Part shown: piece after piece, positions 6,978 to 13,399 of the stretch | How the letters are laid out: each line of letters opens with the position of its first letter | How positions within the stretch are numbered: position 1 is the first letter of the stretch | Assembly (NCBI GenBank): GCA_030612585.1 | Contig: JAUWNP010000099.1 | Span: forward strand, 1-16,145 | From: Anaerolineae bacterium | Lineage (GTDB): Bacteria; Chloroflexota; Anaerolineae; B4-G1 | DNA: 16,145 nt | Reading direction: 5' to 3' | The notes under the pieces: generated by a model | What the model was told of the DNA's origin: nothing | Seen by the model: the letters and a program-made list of their open reading frames with translations, nothing else | Databases searched by the model: none | Translations under genes and position numbers: made by a program

Positions 6978-8353
6978 CGTTCTCCATAGCTCAACTGATC
7001 GAAGAGCGACAGGACGAGCAGTACCCTCTGCACCAGCGCTACATCAACCCCAGCATGGCCCGCGTCCTAGGGATCATCGGGTTCGACAAGATTTACACCC
7101 GGGGAGAGGGTGCCTACCTGTGGGACGTCGAGGGCAACCGCTACCTGGACCTGCTGGCCGGCTACAGCGTGTTAAACCTGGGGCGCGGCCACCCGGTCGT
7201 CAAGCAGGTGATGCAGGAGATGCTCTCGCTGAACCGGCCCAACCTGGTCAAGATGGATTGCCCGCTTCTGGCCGGCCTGCTGGCGGAGGAGTTGGTAAAG
7301 CGCATGCCACCTGGCCTCGATGCCGTCTTCTTCGCCAACTCCGGCGCCGACGCCGTTGACACCGCGCTCAAGTTCGCCCGCGCGGCTACCCGGCGGTCGC
7401 GTGTGCTCTACCTGGACCACGCTTTCCATGGGCTGACACTCGGGACGCTCTCGGCCAACGGCGGGGCTGCTTTCCGGGAGGGGTTCGGGCCGCTTTTGCC
7501 GGGCTTTGACGTGGTGGAGATGAACGACCTGGAGACCCTGGAGCGAGAGTTGCGCCAGGGCGACGTGGCTGCCTTCATCGTCGAACCGATTCAGGGCAAG
7601 GGGGTCTACATCCCGGCGGACGACTACCTGCCGGAGGCGCAGCGGTTGTGCCGCCAGTACGGCACGCTCTTCATCTGCGACGAGGTGCAGGCCGGGATGG
7701 GGCGCACCGGGCGTTTCCTGGCCTGTGAGCATTGGGGGCTGGAGCCGGACATCGTCACTATCGCCAAGTCCCTGAGTGGCGGTTACGTCCCGGTCAGCGT
7801 CGCCATCATGCGCCGTAGAATTCACGACAAGGTGTTTGGCCGGCTGGACCGTTGCCAGGTGCACTCGACGACCTTCGGCCAGAACGAAATGGCCATGGCG
7901 GCCGGCCTGGCCACTCTGCGCGTGATGGATGAGGAGAGACTGGTCGAGCGGTCGGCGGCGCTGGGGGAGAAACTGCTGACCAGGCTGACGGCGCTCAAGG
8001 AGCGGCACGAAATGATCGCCGATGTGCGCGGCAAGGGGCTAATGGTCGGGATCGAATTCAGACCGCCCCGCTCGCTGGGGCTCAAGGCCGCCTGGATGAC
8101 TGCCGAGGCAGCCCAGAAAGGGCTATTTGCCCAGTTGCTGGTGATGGCTCTGATTCGCGACCACCGCATCCTGACCCAGGTAGGCGGCCCTGGCGTCAAT
8201 ATCATCAAACTGTTGCCGCCATTGATCATCGGCGACGAGGAGGTGGAGATGATCGTCTCAGCCTTCGACGGGGTGCTGGCAGAGGCGACGCGCATCCGCG
8301 GGCGGGTGTGGAGCCTGAGTGGGCAACTGATCAAGCACGCCGTCGCCAGGTGA
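6974..8353 (+). CDS. Class III PLP-dependent aminotransferase (aspartate aminotransferase family)
   Basis: The 459-residue protein carries the full fold type I class III signature. The N-terminal segment has YLWDVEGNRYLDLLAGYSVL, the phosphate-binding region is ANSGADAVDTALKFARAAT, and the aromatic stacking region is HAFHGLTLG. Asp236 in ICDEVQAGMGRTG should contact the pyridine nitrogen, and Lys265 in TIAKSLSGG forms the Schiff base with PLP. HSTTFGQNEMAMAAG and the C-terminal RGKGLMVGIEF follow. Relatives include ornithine, putrescine, 4-aminobutyrate and beta-alanine transaminases; the amino donor cannot be deduced. The start overlaps the AOR stop (ATGA) and follows a GAGGAGG site, so it is translationally coupled and belongs to the catabolic operon. 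Transamination of a 2-oxoacid or semialdehyde product is plausible but inferred from context. Confidence 0.92.
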   Translation: MTFSIAQLIEERQDEQYPLHQRYINPSMARVLGIIGFDKIYTRGEGAYLWDVEGNRYLDLLAGYSVLNLGRGHPVVKQVMQEMLSLNRPNLVKMDCPLLAGLLAEELVKRMPPGLDAVFFANSGADAVDTALKFARAATRRSRVLYLDHAFHGLTLGTLSANGGAAFREGFGPLLPGFDVVEMNDLETLERELRQGDVAAFIVEPIQGKGVYIPADDYLPEAQRLCRQYGTLFICDEVQAGMGRTGRFLACEHWGLEPDIVTIAKSLSGGYVPVSVAIMRRRIHDKVFGRLDRCQVHSTTFGQNEMAMAAGLATLRVMDEERLVERSAALGEKLLTRLTALKERHEMIADVRGKGLMVGIEFRPPRSLGLKAAWMTAEAAQKGLFAQLLVMALIRDHRILTQVGGPGVNIIKLLPPLIIGDEEVEMIVSAFDGVLAEATRIRGRVWSLSGQLIKHAVAR

Positions 8354-8358
8354 GCCCT

Positions 8359-8952
8359 ATGCTCTCTCACGTGCACGCCCTGGCTGGCGAGATCGGCCCG
8401 CGCGGCACCGGCACCCCCGGCGAGGCGGCGGCGGCGGCGGGTTACGTCGCCGACCGGATCTCCGCCCTGGGGTTGCCGGTCGAGTGGCAGACCTTCCGGG
8501 CCGTCGCCAGTCAAAACGCTTTTCCAATGGGGATCAATCTGGTGGCGCTGCTCGCTGTGGCCCTCTACCCCCTGGGCGGCGCACTCACGCGCTGGGTCGC
8601 CGCCGGGCTGGCGCTGACCGCGGCCCCCCTGTTGTGGCAGACCATCCGCACTTCCGATAGCCCCTTGCGGCCGCTTTTGCCCCAGGTCACCAGCCGTAAC
8701 GTCATAACGCGGGTCGAGCCACAGGGCGAACTCCGCCAGCGCGTGGTCGTCCTGGCCCACCTGGACACCAACCGCTGCCGGATGATCTGGCAATCATCCA
8801 CGGTGCGCTACCTGGAGCCGCTGGCCTATCTGACCCTGGCGATGCTGGCCTCGCTCGGCCTGTTCTACCTGGTCGGGGCGATGCTCGACGGCCCATGGTG
8901 GGTGTGGTGGGTTTCGCTCCTCCCAACTGGGTTTCTCATACCTCCTGGTTAG
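8359..8952 (+). CDS. Membrane M28-family peptidase, 5' half of a gene cut by an in-frame stop
   Basis: This is the N-terminal 197 residues of a Zn-peptidase that continues, in the same frame, in the segment 8962-9606. It has an M28-type start (HALAGEIGPRGTGTPGEAAA), two membrane helices around residues 55-95, and then VVVLAHLDTNR, which supplies the first zinc ligand His134. A further membrane helix follows (LEPLAYLTLAMLASLGLFYL). Reading ends at TAG 8950-8952 inside a 72-bp duplication. The ATG at 8359 has AGGTGA at 8348-8353, five bases upstream. GTG 8350, overlapping the aminotransferase stop, is an alternative start. Alone this half lacks most of the metal site and cannot be a complete peptidase. 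Either the gene is broken or the stop is an assembly artefact. Confidence 0.75.
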   Translation: MLSHVHALAGEIGPRGTGTPGEAAAAAGYVADRISALGLPVEWQTFRAVASQNAFPMGINLVALLAVALYPLGGALTRWVAAGLALTAAPLLWQTIRTSDSPLRPLLPQVTSRNVITRVEPQGELRQRVVVLAHLDTNRCRMIWQSSTVRYLEPLAYLTLAMLASLGLFYLVGAMLDGPWWVWWVSLLPTGFLIPPG

Positions 8953-9004
8953 CTGAAGTCGATGATAGGGTGGGTGTGGTGGGTTTCGCTCCTCCCAACT
9001 GGGT
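8897..9004 (+). repeat. 36-bp direct repeat framing a 72-bp insertion with an in-frame stop
   Basis: Bases 8897-8932 and 8969-9004 are identical over 36 positions and lie exactly 72 nt apart, so the reading frame is preserved. Both copies encode the peptide WVWWVSLLPTG. Removing one 72-nt unit joins WVWWVSLLPTG to YVVGSLISLWQ and gives a single uninterrupted peptidase. The 36 bases between the copies carry TAG (8950-8952), followed by TGAAG out of frame. The repeated core GGTGGGTTTCGCTCCTCCCA has partly palindromic character. Confidence 0.9.
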
Positions 9005-9606
9005 ACGTGGTCGGCTCGCTCATCTCTTTGTGGCAGGATGATCGCACGCCGTACAGTTGCGGCGCTCACGACAACGCTGCCAGCGTGGCTGTGGCGCTGG
9101 AACTCGGCGACCGTCTCGCGGCGCAGCCCCTGGGAAACACCCAAGTCTGGTTGGCCTTCACCGGGGCCGAGGAGACCGACCACGCCGGGCTGTATGCGCT
9201 GCTGCGCGAGCACGACCCCGTCCTGCGTCGGGCGGCTTTCATCGGCCTGGAGGGGGTGGGGAGCGGGGAGATCGTCTACCTCACCCGGCAGGGCCTCTGC
9301 GCGCACTACCGGCCTGACCCGGGCCTCCTGGCCCTGGCCGAGAGCGCCGCTGCCCGCCTGCCGGAACTCGGCGTGCACGCGGCACAGATGACGATGGAGG
9401 ACGAGGTGGGCACGCTGCGACGGCGTGGCTACTGCGCTATCTGCATCGCCGGGCGCGATCCGGTCACGGGGACGCTGCCGCACTGGCACCGCGCCGACGA
9501 TACCGTGGACACGGTCTCGGTTGAGGTGCTGGGGCGGGCGGCGAGTTTTGTCATGGCACTGCTGGAGGAACTGGACGGCAGCGCGCCGATACCTGCTTCG
9601 AAATAA
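8962..9606 (+). CDS. M28-family zinc peptidase, 3' catalytic half after the in-frame stop
   Basis: The frame is the same as that of 8359-8952. It carries the rest of the M28 catalytic site: the bridging aspartate in SCGAHDNAASVAVALELGD (about residue 37 of this part), the glutamate pair in WLAFTGAEETDHAG, a further acidic ligand candidate in TMEDEVGTLRRRGY, and the final histidine region in LPHWHRADDTVDTVS. M28 enzymes are aminopeptidases or carboxypeptidases with two zinc ions. The ATG at 8962 is inside the 72-bp insertion and has no clear ribosome binding site, so independent translation is doubtful. Together the halves make a protein with three or more membrane helices placed between the first zinc ligand and the GAHDN motif, an unusual arrangement for a family that is mostly soluble or secreted. 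The gene ends just before a palindrome cluster. Confidence 0.8.
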   Translation: MIGWVWWVSLLPTGYVVGSLISLWQDDRTPYSCGAHDNAASVAVALELGDRLAAQPLGNTQVWLAFTGAEETDHAGLYALLREHDPVLRRAAFIGLEGVGSGEIVYLTRQGLCAHYRPDPGLLALAESAAARLPELGVHAAQMTMEDEVGTLRRRGYCAICIAGRDPVTGTLPHWHRADDTVDTVSVEVLGRAASFVMALLEELDGSAPIPASK

Positions 9607-9618
9607 CCTCCGCTCGCG

Positions 9619-9659
9619 GCGGATCGCCAGATCCGCCGCACGCGGATCTGGCGATCCGC
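9619..9659 (+). repeat. Perfect 18-bp inverted repeat with 5-nt loop
   Basis: GCGGATCGCCAGATCCGC at 9619-9636 and its exact reverse complement at 9642-9659 are separated by CGCAC. Each arm is itself a nested palindrome (GCGGATC, four bases, GATCCGC). No T-run follows, so it is not a standard intrinsic terminator. It fills the gap between the peptidase and phosphatase-family genes and looks like a REP-type element. Confidence 0.85.
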
Positions 9660-9678
9660 TTTGAGCGTACAAGTCACG

Positions 9679-9698
9679 GCGCGGATTCCATTCCGCGC
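9679..9698 (+). repeat. Short palindrome next to the 18-bp inverted repeat
   Basis: GCGCGGA at 9679-9685 pairs with TCCGCGC at 9692-9698 around a 6-nt loop. It lies 20 nt after the larger inverted repeat and before the GAAGGAGG ribosome binding site of the next gene. It is probably part of the same repeat cluster. Confidence 0.6.
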
Positions 9699-9726
9699 TA
9701 CGGGCGGTGAGAGAAGGAGGCTGGCC

Positions 9727-10680
9727 TTGGGGGGAAGAATCCGCTGGATCGGAATCCGCCGCCGGAGATGGCTGGCGGCCCTCGGATCGCTGCTGCTGCT
9801 GGCCCTCTGGGTGTTCCACGCCAGCCGCGTCGGTACTGGCGTAGAGGGCTGCCCAGAGGGGTGTGCCACGGCGGGCCAGCGGCAGAGCGGCCCCCTGCGG
9901 GTGATGTCGCTGAACGTCCTGCACGGCTTTCCCCGCTTCGGACACCTGTCCGAACGGCTGGACCGGATCGCCGAGGAGATCCGCGCTCAGGACGCCGACG
10001 TAGTCTGCCTGCAGGAGGTGCCGTGGATGCCGCACCTGGGCAGTGGCGCCCGATACCTGGCCGAGCGCGCCGGGCTGAACTACCAATATCTGCGGGCCAA
10101 CGGCAATCGCTGGGCCATTCTCTTTGAGGAGGGCGAGGCCATCCTCAGCCGCTACCCCCTGAGGGACGCCACGTTCATCGAGTTGAAGCCACGGGCGGGG
10201 TTCTTTGAGCACCGGGTGGTGCTGGCGGCGACGGCGGTCACGCCGTGGGGGGACGTGCGCTTCTTCGTCGCCCATCTCACTCACGGCGCGCCGGAGGTCA
10301 ACCGCGCCCAGGCCGCGTCGCTGATGGCCTTCGTGGCTGCCCCGGGCGGCGGGCCCGCCATCGTCGCGGGCGACTTCAACGCGACGGAGGACACGCCCCA
10401 GATCCAGGCCCTCACACGCCAGTGGGTGGACACCTATCGCGCCGTTCACCCCAATGATAACGACGAGGGGTACACCTGCTGCGCCGACGACCCGTCCGCC
10501 GGCCTTGCCGAGAGGCTGGAGGAACGGATTGACTACGTGTTCCTGGCGCCGGGGACGGCCCATTCCACCGAGGTGGTCAGCAGCCAGCGGGTGTTGGATC
10601 AGCCGTTCCGTACGGCCGACGGCTGGCTGTGGGCCTCGGACCACGCGGGGCTACTGACGGTTATCCAATTGGAACGGTAG
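9727..10680 (+). CDS. Membrane-anchored endonuclease/exonuclease/phosphatase (EEP) family protein
   Basis: This 317-residue protein starts at TTG 9727, chosen because AGAAGGAGG (9712-9720) lies six bases upstream. An in-frame TTG at 9661 falls at the edge of the palindrome cluster and has no ribosome binding site. Residues 1-35 are a basic stretch (RRRRW) and one hydrophobic helix (LAALGSLLLLALWVFH), a signal anchor that would place the catalytic domain outside the cytoplasm. The EEP motifs follow in order: VMSLNVLHG (metal-site Asn), VVCLQEV (Glu), AILSRYPL, FFVAHLTHG (His), VAGDFNAT (Asp/Asn), ERIDYVFL and ASDHAGLL (catalytic Asp-His). The family covers nucleases, sphingomyelinases and inositol-polyphosphate phosphatases, and an exported lone domain of this type cannot be assigned a substrate. 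It is probably co-transcribed with the HpnA-type gene 11 bases downstream. Confidence 0.85.
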   Translation: MGGRIRWIGIRRRRWLAALGSLLLLALWVFHASRVGTGVEGCPEGCATAGQRQSGPLRVMSLNVLHGFPRFGHLSERLDRIAEEIRAQDADVVCLQEVPWMPHLGSGARYLAERAGLNYQYLRANGNRWAILFEEGEAILSRYPLRDATFIELKPRAGFFEHRVVLAATAVTPWGDVRFFVAHLTHGAPEVNRAQAASLMAFVAAPGGGPAIVAGDFNATEDTPQIQALTRQWVDTYRAVHPNDNDEGYTCCADDPSAGLAERLEERIDYVFLAPGTAHSTEVVSSQRVLDQPFRTADGWLWASDHAGLLTVIQLER

Positions 10681-10691
10681 AAGGAGGAAGT

Positions 10692-11681
10692 ATGAATGTG
10701 TTCGTAACCGGTGGGACAGGGTTCATCGGTGGGGCGGTGGTGCGGCGGCTGCTTGCGACCGGGCACGAGGTGCGGGCGCTGGTGCGCCCCACCGCCGACA
10801 CCCGCCAACTGGACGGCCTGCCCGTGGAGCGGGTCGAGGGCGACCTGGGGAATGTCGGGAGCCTGCGGCGAGGCGTCGCCGGCTGCGATTGGGGCTTCCA
10901 CGTGGCGGCCCTCTACAGCTATTGGGGTCACCCGTGGGAGGACTTTTACCAGGCTAACGTGGAAGGCACGCGCCGGGTGCTGGAGGTTGCTCGGGATGAG
11001 GGAGTGGTACGCATCGTGTACACCAGTTCGATCGCCGTCCTGGGCATCCCCGAGGACGGTTCTCCGGGCACCGAGGACACCCCCAGCACGCTGGACGATA
11101 TGATCGGCCATTACAAGCGCTCCAAATTCCTGGCCGAGGAGGTAGCCCGCGACTTCGCCTGCCAGGGCTTGCCAGTGGTGATCGTCAACCCCGGCGCACC
11201 GGTGGGCGTGGGCGATCACAAGCCCACCCCGACCGGCCAGATCGTCGTGGACTTCCTCAATGGGCGGATGCCTGCCTACGTGGATACCGGCCTGACCATC
11301 GTGGACGTGGAAGACGTGGCCGCGGGCCACCTGTTGGCCGCCGAGCGGGGGCGTGTGGGCGAGCGGTACATCCTGGGTGGAGAGAACCTGACCCTCAAGC
11401 AGGTGCTCGACCTCCTGGCCGAGGTCTCCGGCCGGCAGCGGGTGCGTTTCCGCATCCCGCACAGCGTGGCGCTGGTCTGGGGCTACGTGGACGTGGCCCT
11501 GGCCCGGTTGAACCCGCGCCATACACCGGCCGCCACGCCGGACAAGGTGCGTCTCTCGCGTAAGTGCGAGTACTTCGACTCCAGCAAGGCGGTGCGGGAA
11601 CTCGGCCTGCCGCAGACCCCGGCGCGCGAACCGCTGCGCAAGGCGGTCGAGTGGTACCGGGCCCACGGGTACGCGCCGTAA
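10692..11681 (+). CDS. hpnA: Hopanoid-associated sugar epimerase (HpnA-type NAD-dependent epimerase/dehydratase)
   Basis: The protein has 329 residues. ATG 10692 follows AAGGAGG (10681-10687). The N-terminus has the extended SDR glycine motif VFVTGGTGFIGGAVVRRLL, and the catalytic YxxxK is GHYKRSKFLAEE, with VYTSSIAVLG upstream of it. Several stretches are characteristic of the HpnA branch: FHVAALYSYWG, VIVNPGAPVGVGDHKPTPTG, FLNGRMPAYVDTG, RYILGGENLTL and FDSSKAVRELGLPQTP. In hopanoid producers hpnA lies with hopanoid genes and is proposed to act on side-chain sugars, but relatives also occur without a hopanoid cluster. No squalene-hopene cyclase or other hpn gene is in the window, so the role here is uncertain even though the family is clear. 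Confidence 0.88.
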   Translation: MNVFVTGGTGFIGGAVVRRLLATGHEVRALVRPTADTRQLDGLPVERVEGDLGNVGSLRRGVAGCDWGFHVAALYSYWGHPWEDFYQANVEGTRRVLEVARDEGVVRIVYTSSIAVLGIPEDGSPGTEDTPSTLDDMIGHYKRSKFLAEEVARDFACQGLPVVIVNPGAPVGVGDHKPTPTGQIVVDFLNGRMPAYVDTGLTIVDVEDVAAGHLLAAERGRVGERYILGGENLTLKQVLDLLAEVSGRQRVRFRIPHSVALVWGYVDVALARLNPRHTPAATPDKVRLSRKCEYFDSSKAVRELGLPQTPAREPLRKAVEWYRAHGYAP

Positions 11682-11738
11682 ACGGAGTGAGAGGACAGCA
11701 CTGCTTCAAGCCGTCTCCCGGCAGCAGTTGTATCCCGC

Positions 11739-11760
11739 CGGTCGTCGTACAGCACCTCGA
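11739..11760 (-). other. Fragment resembling a ProRS anticodon-binding domain (possible gene remnant)
   Basis: On the minus strand these 22 bases encode EVLYDDR and match 20 of 22 positions of the proS gene at 13632-13653, which encodes the same peptide. Both differences are synonymous third-position changes (V and D codons). The similarity ends at the palindrome starting at 11764 on one side and fades within a few codons on the other. It lies in a 398-bp stretch without genes (11682-12079) that otherwise holds the palindrome, a promoter, a terminator and a hairpin. It may be a decayed synthetase fragment or a chance match. Confidence 0.35.
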
Positions 11761-11763
11761 GGC

Positions 11764-11799
11764 CAGACCTGACAGGTTTTCCGAAACCTGTCAGGTCTG
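11764..11799 (+). repeat. 16-bp-stem palindrome with TCCG loop
   Basis: CAGACCTGACAGGTTT (11764-11779) is followed by the loop TCCG and then by AAACCTGTCAGGTCTG (11784-11799), a perfect reverse complement. No T-run follows. I recognise the ACCTGACAGGTTT core as a widespread intergenic repeat in environmental bacterial genomes (recalled knowledge). It is 82 bases past the epimerase stop and could also protect or end that transcript. Confidence 0.85.
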
Positions 11800-11904
11800 C
11801 GGCGGCGCGAGTGTAACGCGGCAGGTGCTCGGCCACCCGATAGTAGCATCCGGTCAGGGCTTGCTTAACGACTAATGCGCATTTGCGTGAATTCGAGGCT
11901 CGTT

Positions 11905-11933
11905 TTGACATAAATCCCGTTCGCTGGTATAAT
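11905..11933 (+). promoter_or_regulatory. Consensus sigma-70 promoter upstream of the helicase gene
   Basis: TTGACA at 11905-11910 and TATAAT at 11928-11933 are separated by exactly 17 bases, a full match to the housekeeping consensus. Transcription should begin near 11940, which gives a 5' leader of about 140 nt before the helicase ATG at 12080. It is the strongest promoter-like site in the window. Confidence 0.85.
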
Positions 11934-11968
11934 CGCCACTGGTAAGTCAATCGGTTTGGCATCTTTCA

Positions 11969-12002
11969 CCGCTCCGATTCATGCAATCGGAGCGGCTTTT
12001 TT
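11969..12002 (+). terminator. Intrinsic terminator/attenuator in the helicase leader
   Basis: CCGCTCCGATT (11969-11979) pairs perfectly with AATCGGAGCGG (11985-11995) around CATGC. A C and then six T (11997-12002) follow. It lies 36 bases after the -10 box and before the helicase start, so transcripts from that promoter would meet it first. AATCGG at 11949-11954 could instead pair with CCGATT at 11974-11979, an alternative fold that would open the terminator. Confidence 0.8.
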
Positions 12003-12027
12003 ATGAGAAGAACACAGATCAGCACAA

Positions 12028-12054
12028 ACTCACAGGTCAAGTACCTGTGTGAGT
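12028..12054 (+). other. Imperfect hairpin between attenuator and helicase start
   Basis: ACTCACAGGT (12028-12037) faces ACCTGTGTGAGT (12043-12054), pairing apart from a two-base bulge. It lies 25 bases before the helicase ATG in the leader RNA. The function is unknown. Confidence 0.4.
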
Positions 12055-12079
12055 CAAGTAGTACAATAAAAGGAGTTTC

Positions 12080-13306
12080 ATGCGTTTCACAGAGTTAAAT
12101 CTAAGCGAACCTTTGCAAGAGGCAATCAGTGCCTTGGGATACGAAGAAATGACCCCCATCCAGATCCAGGCCATCCCGCCTGGCTTGCAGAGTCGCGACG
12201 TCGTCGGTTGCGCCCAGACTGGCACCGGCAAGACGTTGGCCTTTCTTCTGCCAGCGTTGGAACACTTGCTACAGGATCAAGCCAAGACCAAGAGCCCCCG
12301 TGTCGTGGTCCTGGAGCCGACCCGTGAGTTGGCCATCCAGGTCGCTGGGGAAGCCCGGAAAGTGGCCGCCCGTACATCACTACGCATCGTTCCCGTATAC
12401 GGCGGAGCCGGGATGAAAAAGCAGACCGACAAACTACGCCGGGGCGTCGACGTCGTCGTCGCCACGCCAGGTCGCCTGATGGATCACATGCGCCGCAAGA
12501 ACGTAAACTTTAAGGACTTGCGGATTCTCGTGTTAGACGAGGCCGACCGCATGCTGGATATGGGCTTTCTGCCCGACATCAGACAAATCATCAGTCGTAT
12601 GCCCCGCCAGCGCCAAACTATGCTCTTCTCGGCCACGATACCTCCGACGATTTCGGCTCTCGCTCGCCAGTTTCAGCGCGACCCGGTGAGTATCGAGATA
12701 GATATGGCTCATCCTCCCGAGGCGATCCAACAGGTCCTCTACCCGGTACCCAAGCACCTCAAGCTTCAACTTCTCTTGGCTATGCTTGAGCAGATGGAAG
12801 TCAATAGCATGCTGGTCTTTACCAGGACCAAGCAAGAAGCCGACATCGTAACCCGGCACCTGCGCCAGACCAGGATCGCCGTGGCTTGCATTCACGGGGA
12901 TTTCAAACAGCGGGACCGGATATCTGCGCTGGAAGGGTTTCGGTCGGGCAAGCACCGAGTTCTGGTCGCCACCAACGTCGCCGCGCGGGGATTGGACGTG
13001 GAGGGGATCTCACACGTGATCAACTATGATGTACCGGAACACCCCGAGGATTACGTGCATCGTATCGGGCGCACCGCCCGATACGATGCCGATGGCGACG
13101 CCATCACGCTCGTCACGCCTGACGACGAGGCTCTGATCCATCGGATCGAGTACCTGCTGGACCGCAAGATCGAGCGCAAGACCCTGCCGGGGTTCGACTA
13201 CGACGTGCCAACGCCCTCGTGGGCCCAACCCTCAGCCAAGGCGCTGATGCAGCAGGCCACCCAATCGCAAAGCCTGGCCGACCGCTGGCGATCCATGGGG
13301 TTTTGA
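12080..13306 (+). CDS. DEAD-box ATP-dependent RNA helicase (RhlE-like)
   Basis: The 408-residue protein has every DEAD-box motif in order: F and Q motifs (FTELNLSEPLQEAI, MTPIQIQAIP), motif I AQTGTGKT (residues 45-52), Ia PTRELAIQ, GG VYGGAG, Ib TPGRLMDHM, II DEAD (153-156), III SAT (184-186), IV SMLVFTRTKQEAD, V TNVAARGLDV and VI HRIGRTAR (327-334). The C-terminus stops soon after the second RecA domain (LPGFDYDVPTPSW) with no long basic tail, so it is a minimal-core enzyme closest to RhlE; CsdA/DeaD types are longer. It should unwind short RNA duplexes in ribosome assembly, mRNA decay or cold adaptation. AAAGGAG lies just upstream of ATG 12080. Expression probably depends on the consensus promoter and leader attenuator described above. 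Confidence 0.93.
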   Translation: MRFTELNLSEPLQEAISALGYEEMTPIQIQAIPPGLQSRDVVGCAQTGTGKTLAFLLPALEHLLQDQAKTKSPRVVVLEPTRELAIQVAGEARKVAARTSLRIVPVYGGAGMKKQTDKLRRGVDVVVATPGRLMDHMRRKNVNFKDLRILVLDEADRMLDMGFLPDIRQIISRMPRQRQTMLFSATIPPTISALARQFQRDPVSIEIDMAHPPEAIQQVLYPVPKHLKLQLLLAMLEQMEVNSMLVFTRTKQEADIVTRHLRQTRIAVACIHGDFKQRDRISALEGFRSGKHRVLVATNVAARGLDVEGISHVINYDVPEHPEDYVHRIGRTARYDADGDAITLVTPDDEALIHRIEYLLDRKIERKTLPGFDYDVPTPSWAQPSAKALMQQATQSQSLADRWRSMGF

Positions 13307-13399
13307 TAACATTCAGCCCCGTTTTGGCTCATTTAGGGTTGTGTGATCCATCAGTGGCTTGATGCCATTGTGTGCCTGAGCCTGTGTGAAGCCGGCACC

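Noticed and set aside
9661..9726. TTG 9661 as start of the EEP gene
   Set aside because: No ribosome binding site, and it lies in the palindrome cluster. TTG 9727 follows AGAAGGAGG at six bases and begins a normal signal anchor.
8794..10644. 616-codon open frame on the minus strand
   Set aside because: It is antisense to well-supported peptidase and EEP genes, has no recognisable domain, and is explained by the high-GC codon pattern of the plus strand.
11483..11962. 159-codon minus-strand open frame
   Set aside because: It overlaps the 3' end of the epimerase gene and crosses the palindrome; only the seven-residue EVLYDDR stretch has any resemblance to a protein family.
13307..13399. Terminators between the convergent helicase and proS genes
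   Set aside because: Only 4-5 bp stems such as AGCC/GGCT near 13317-13330 are present, without a proper T-run, so I could not support a terminator.
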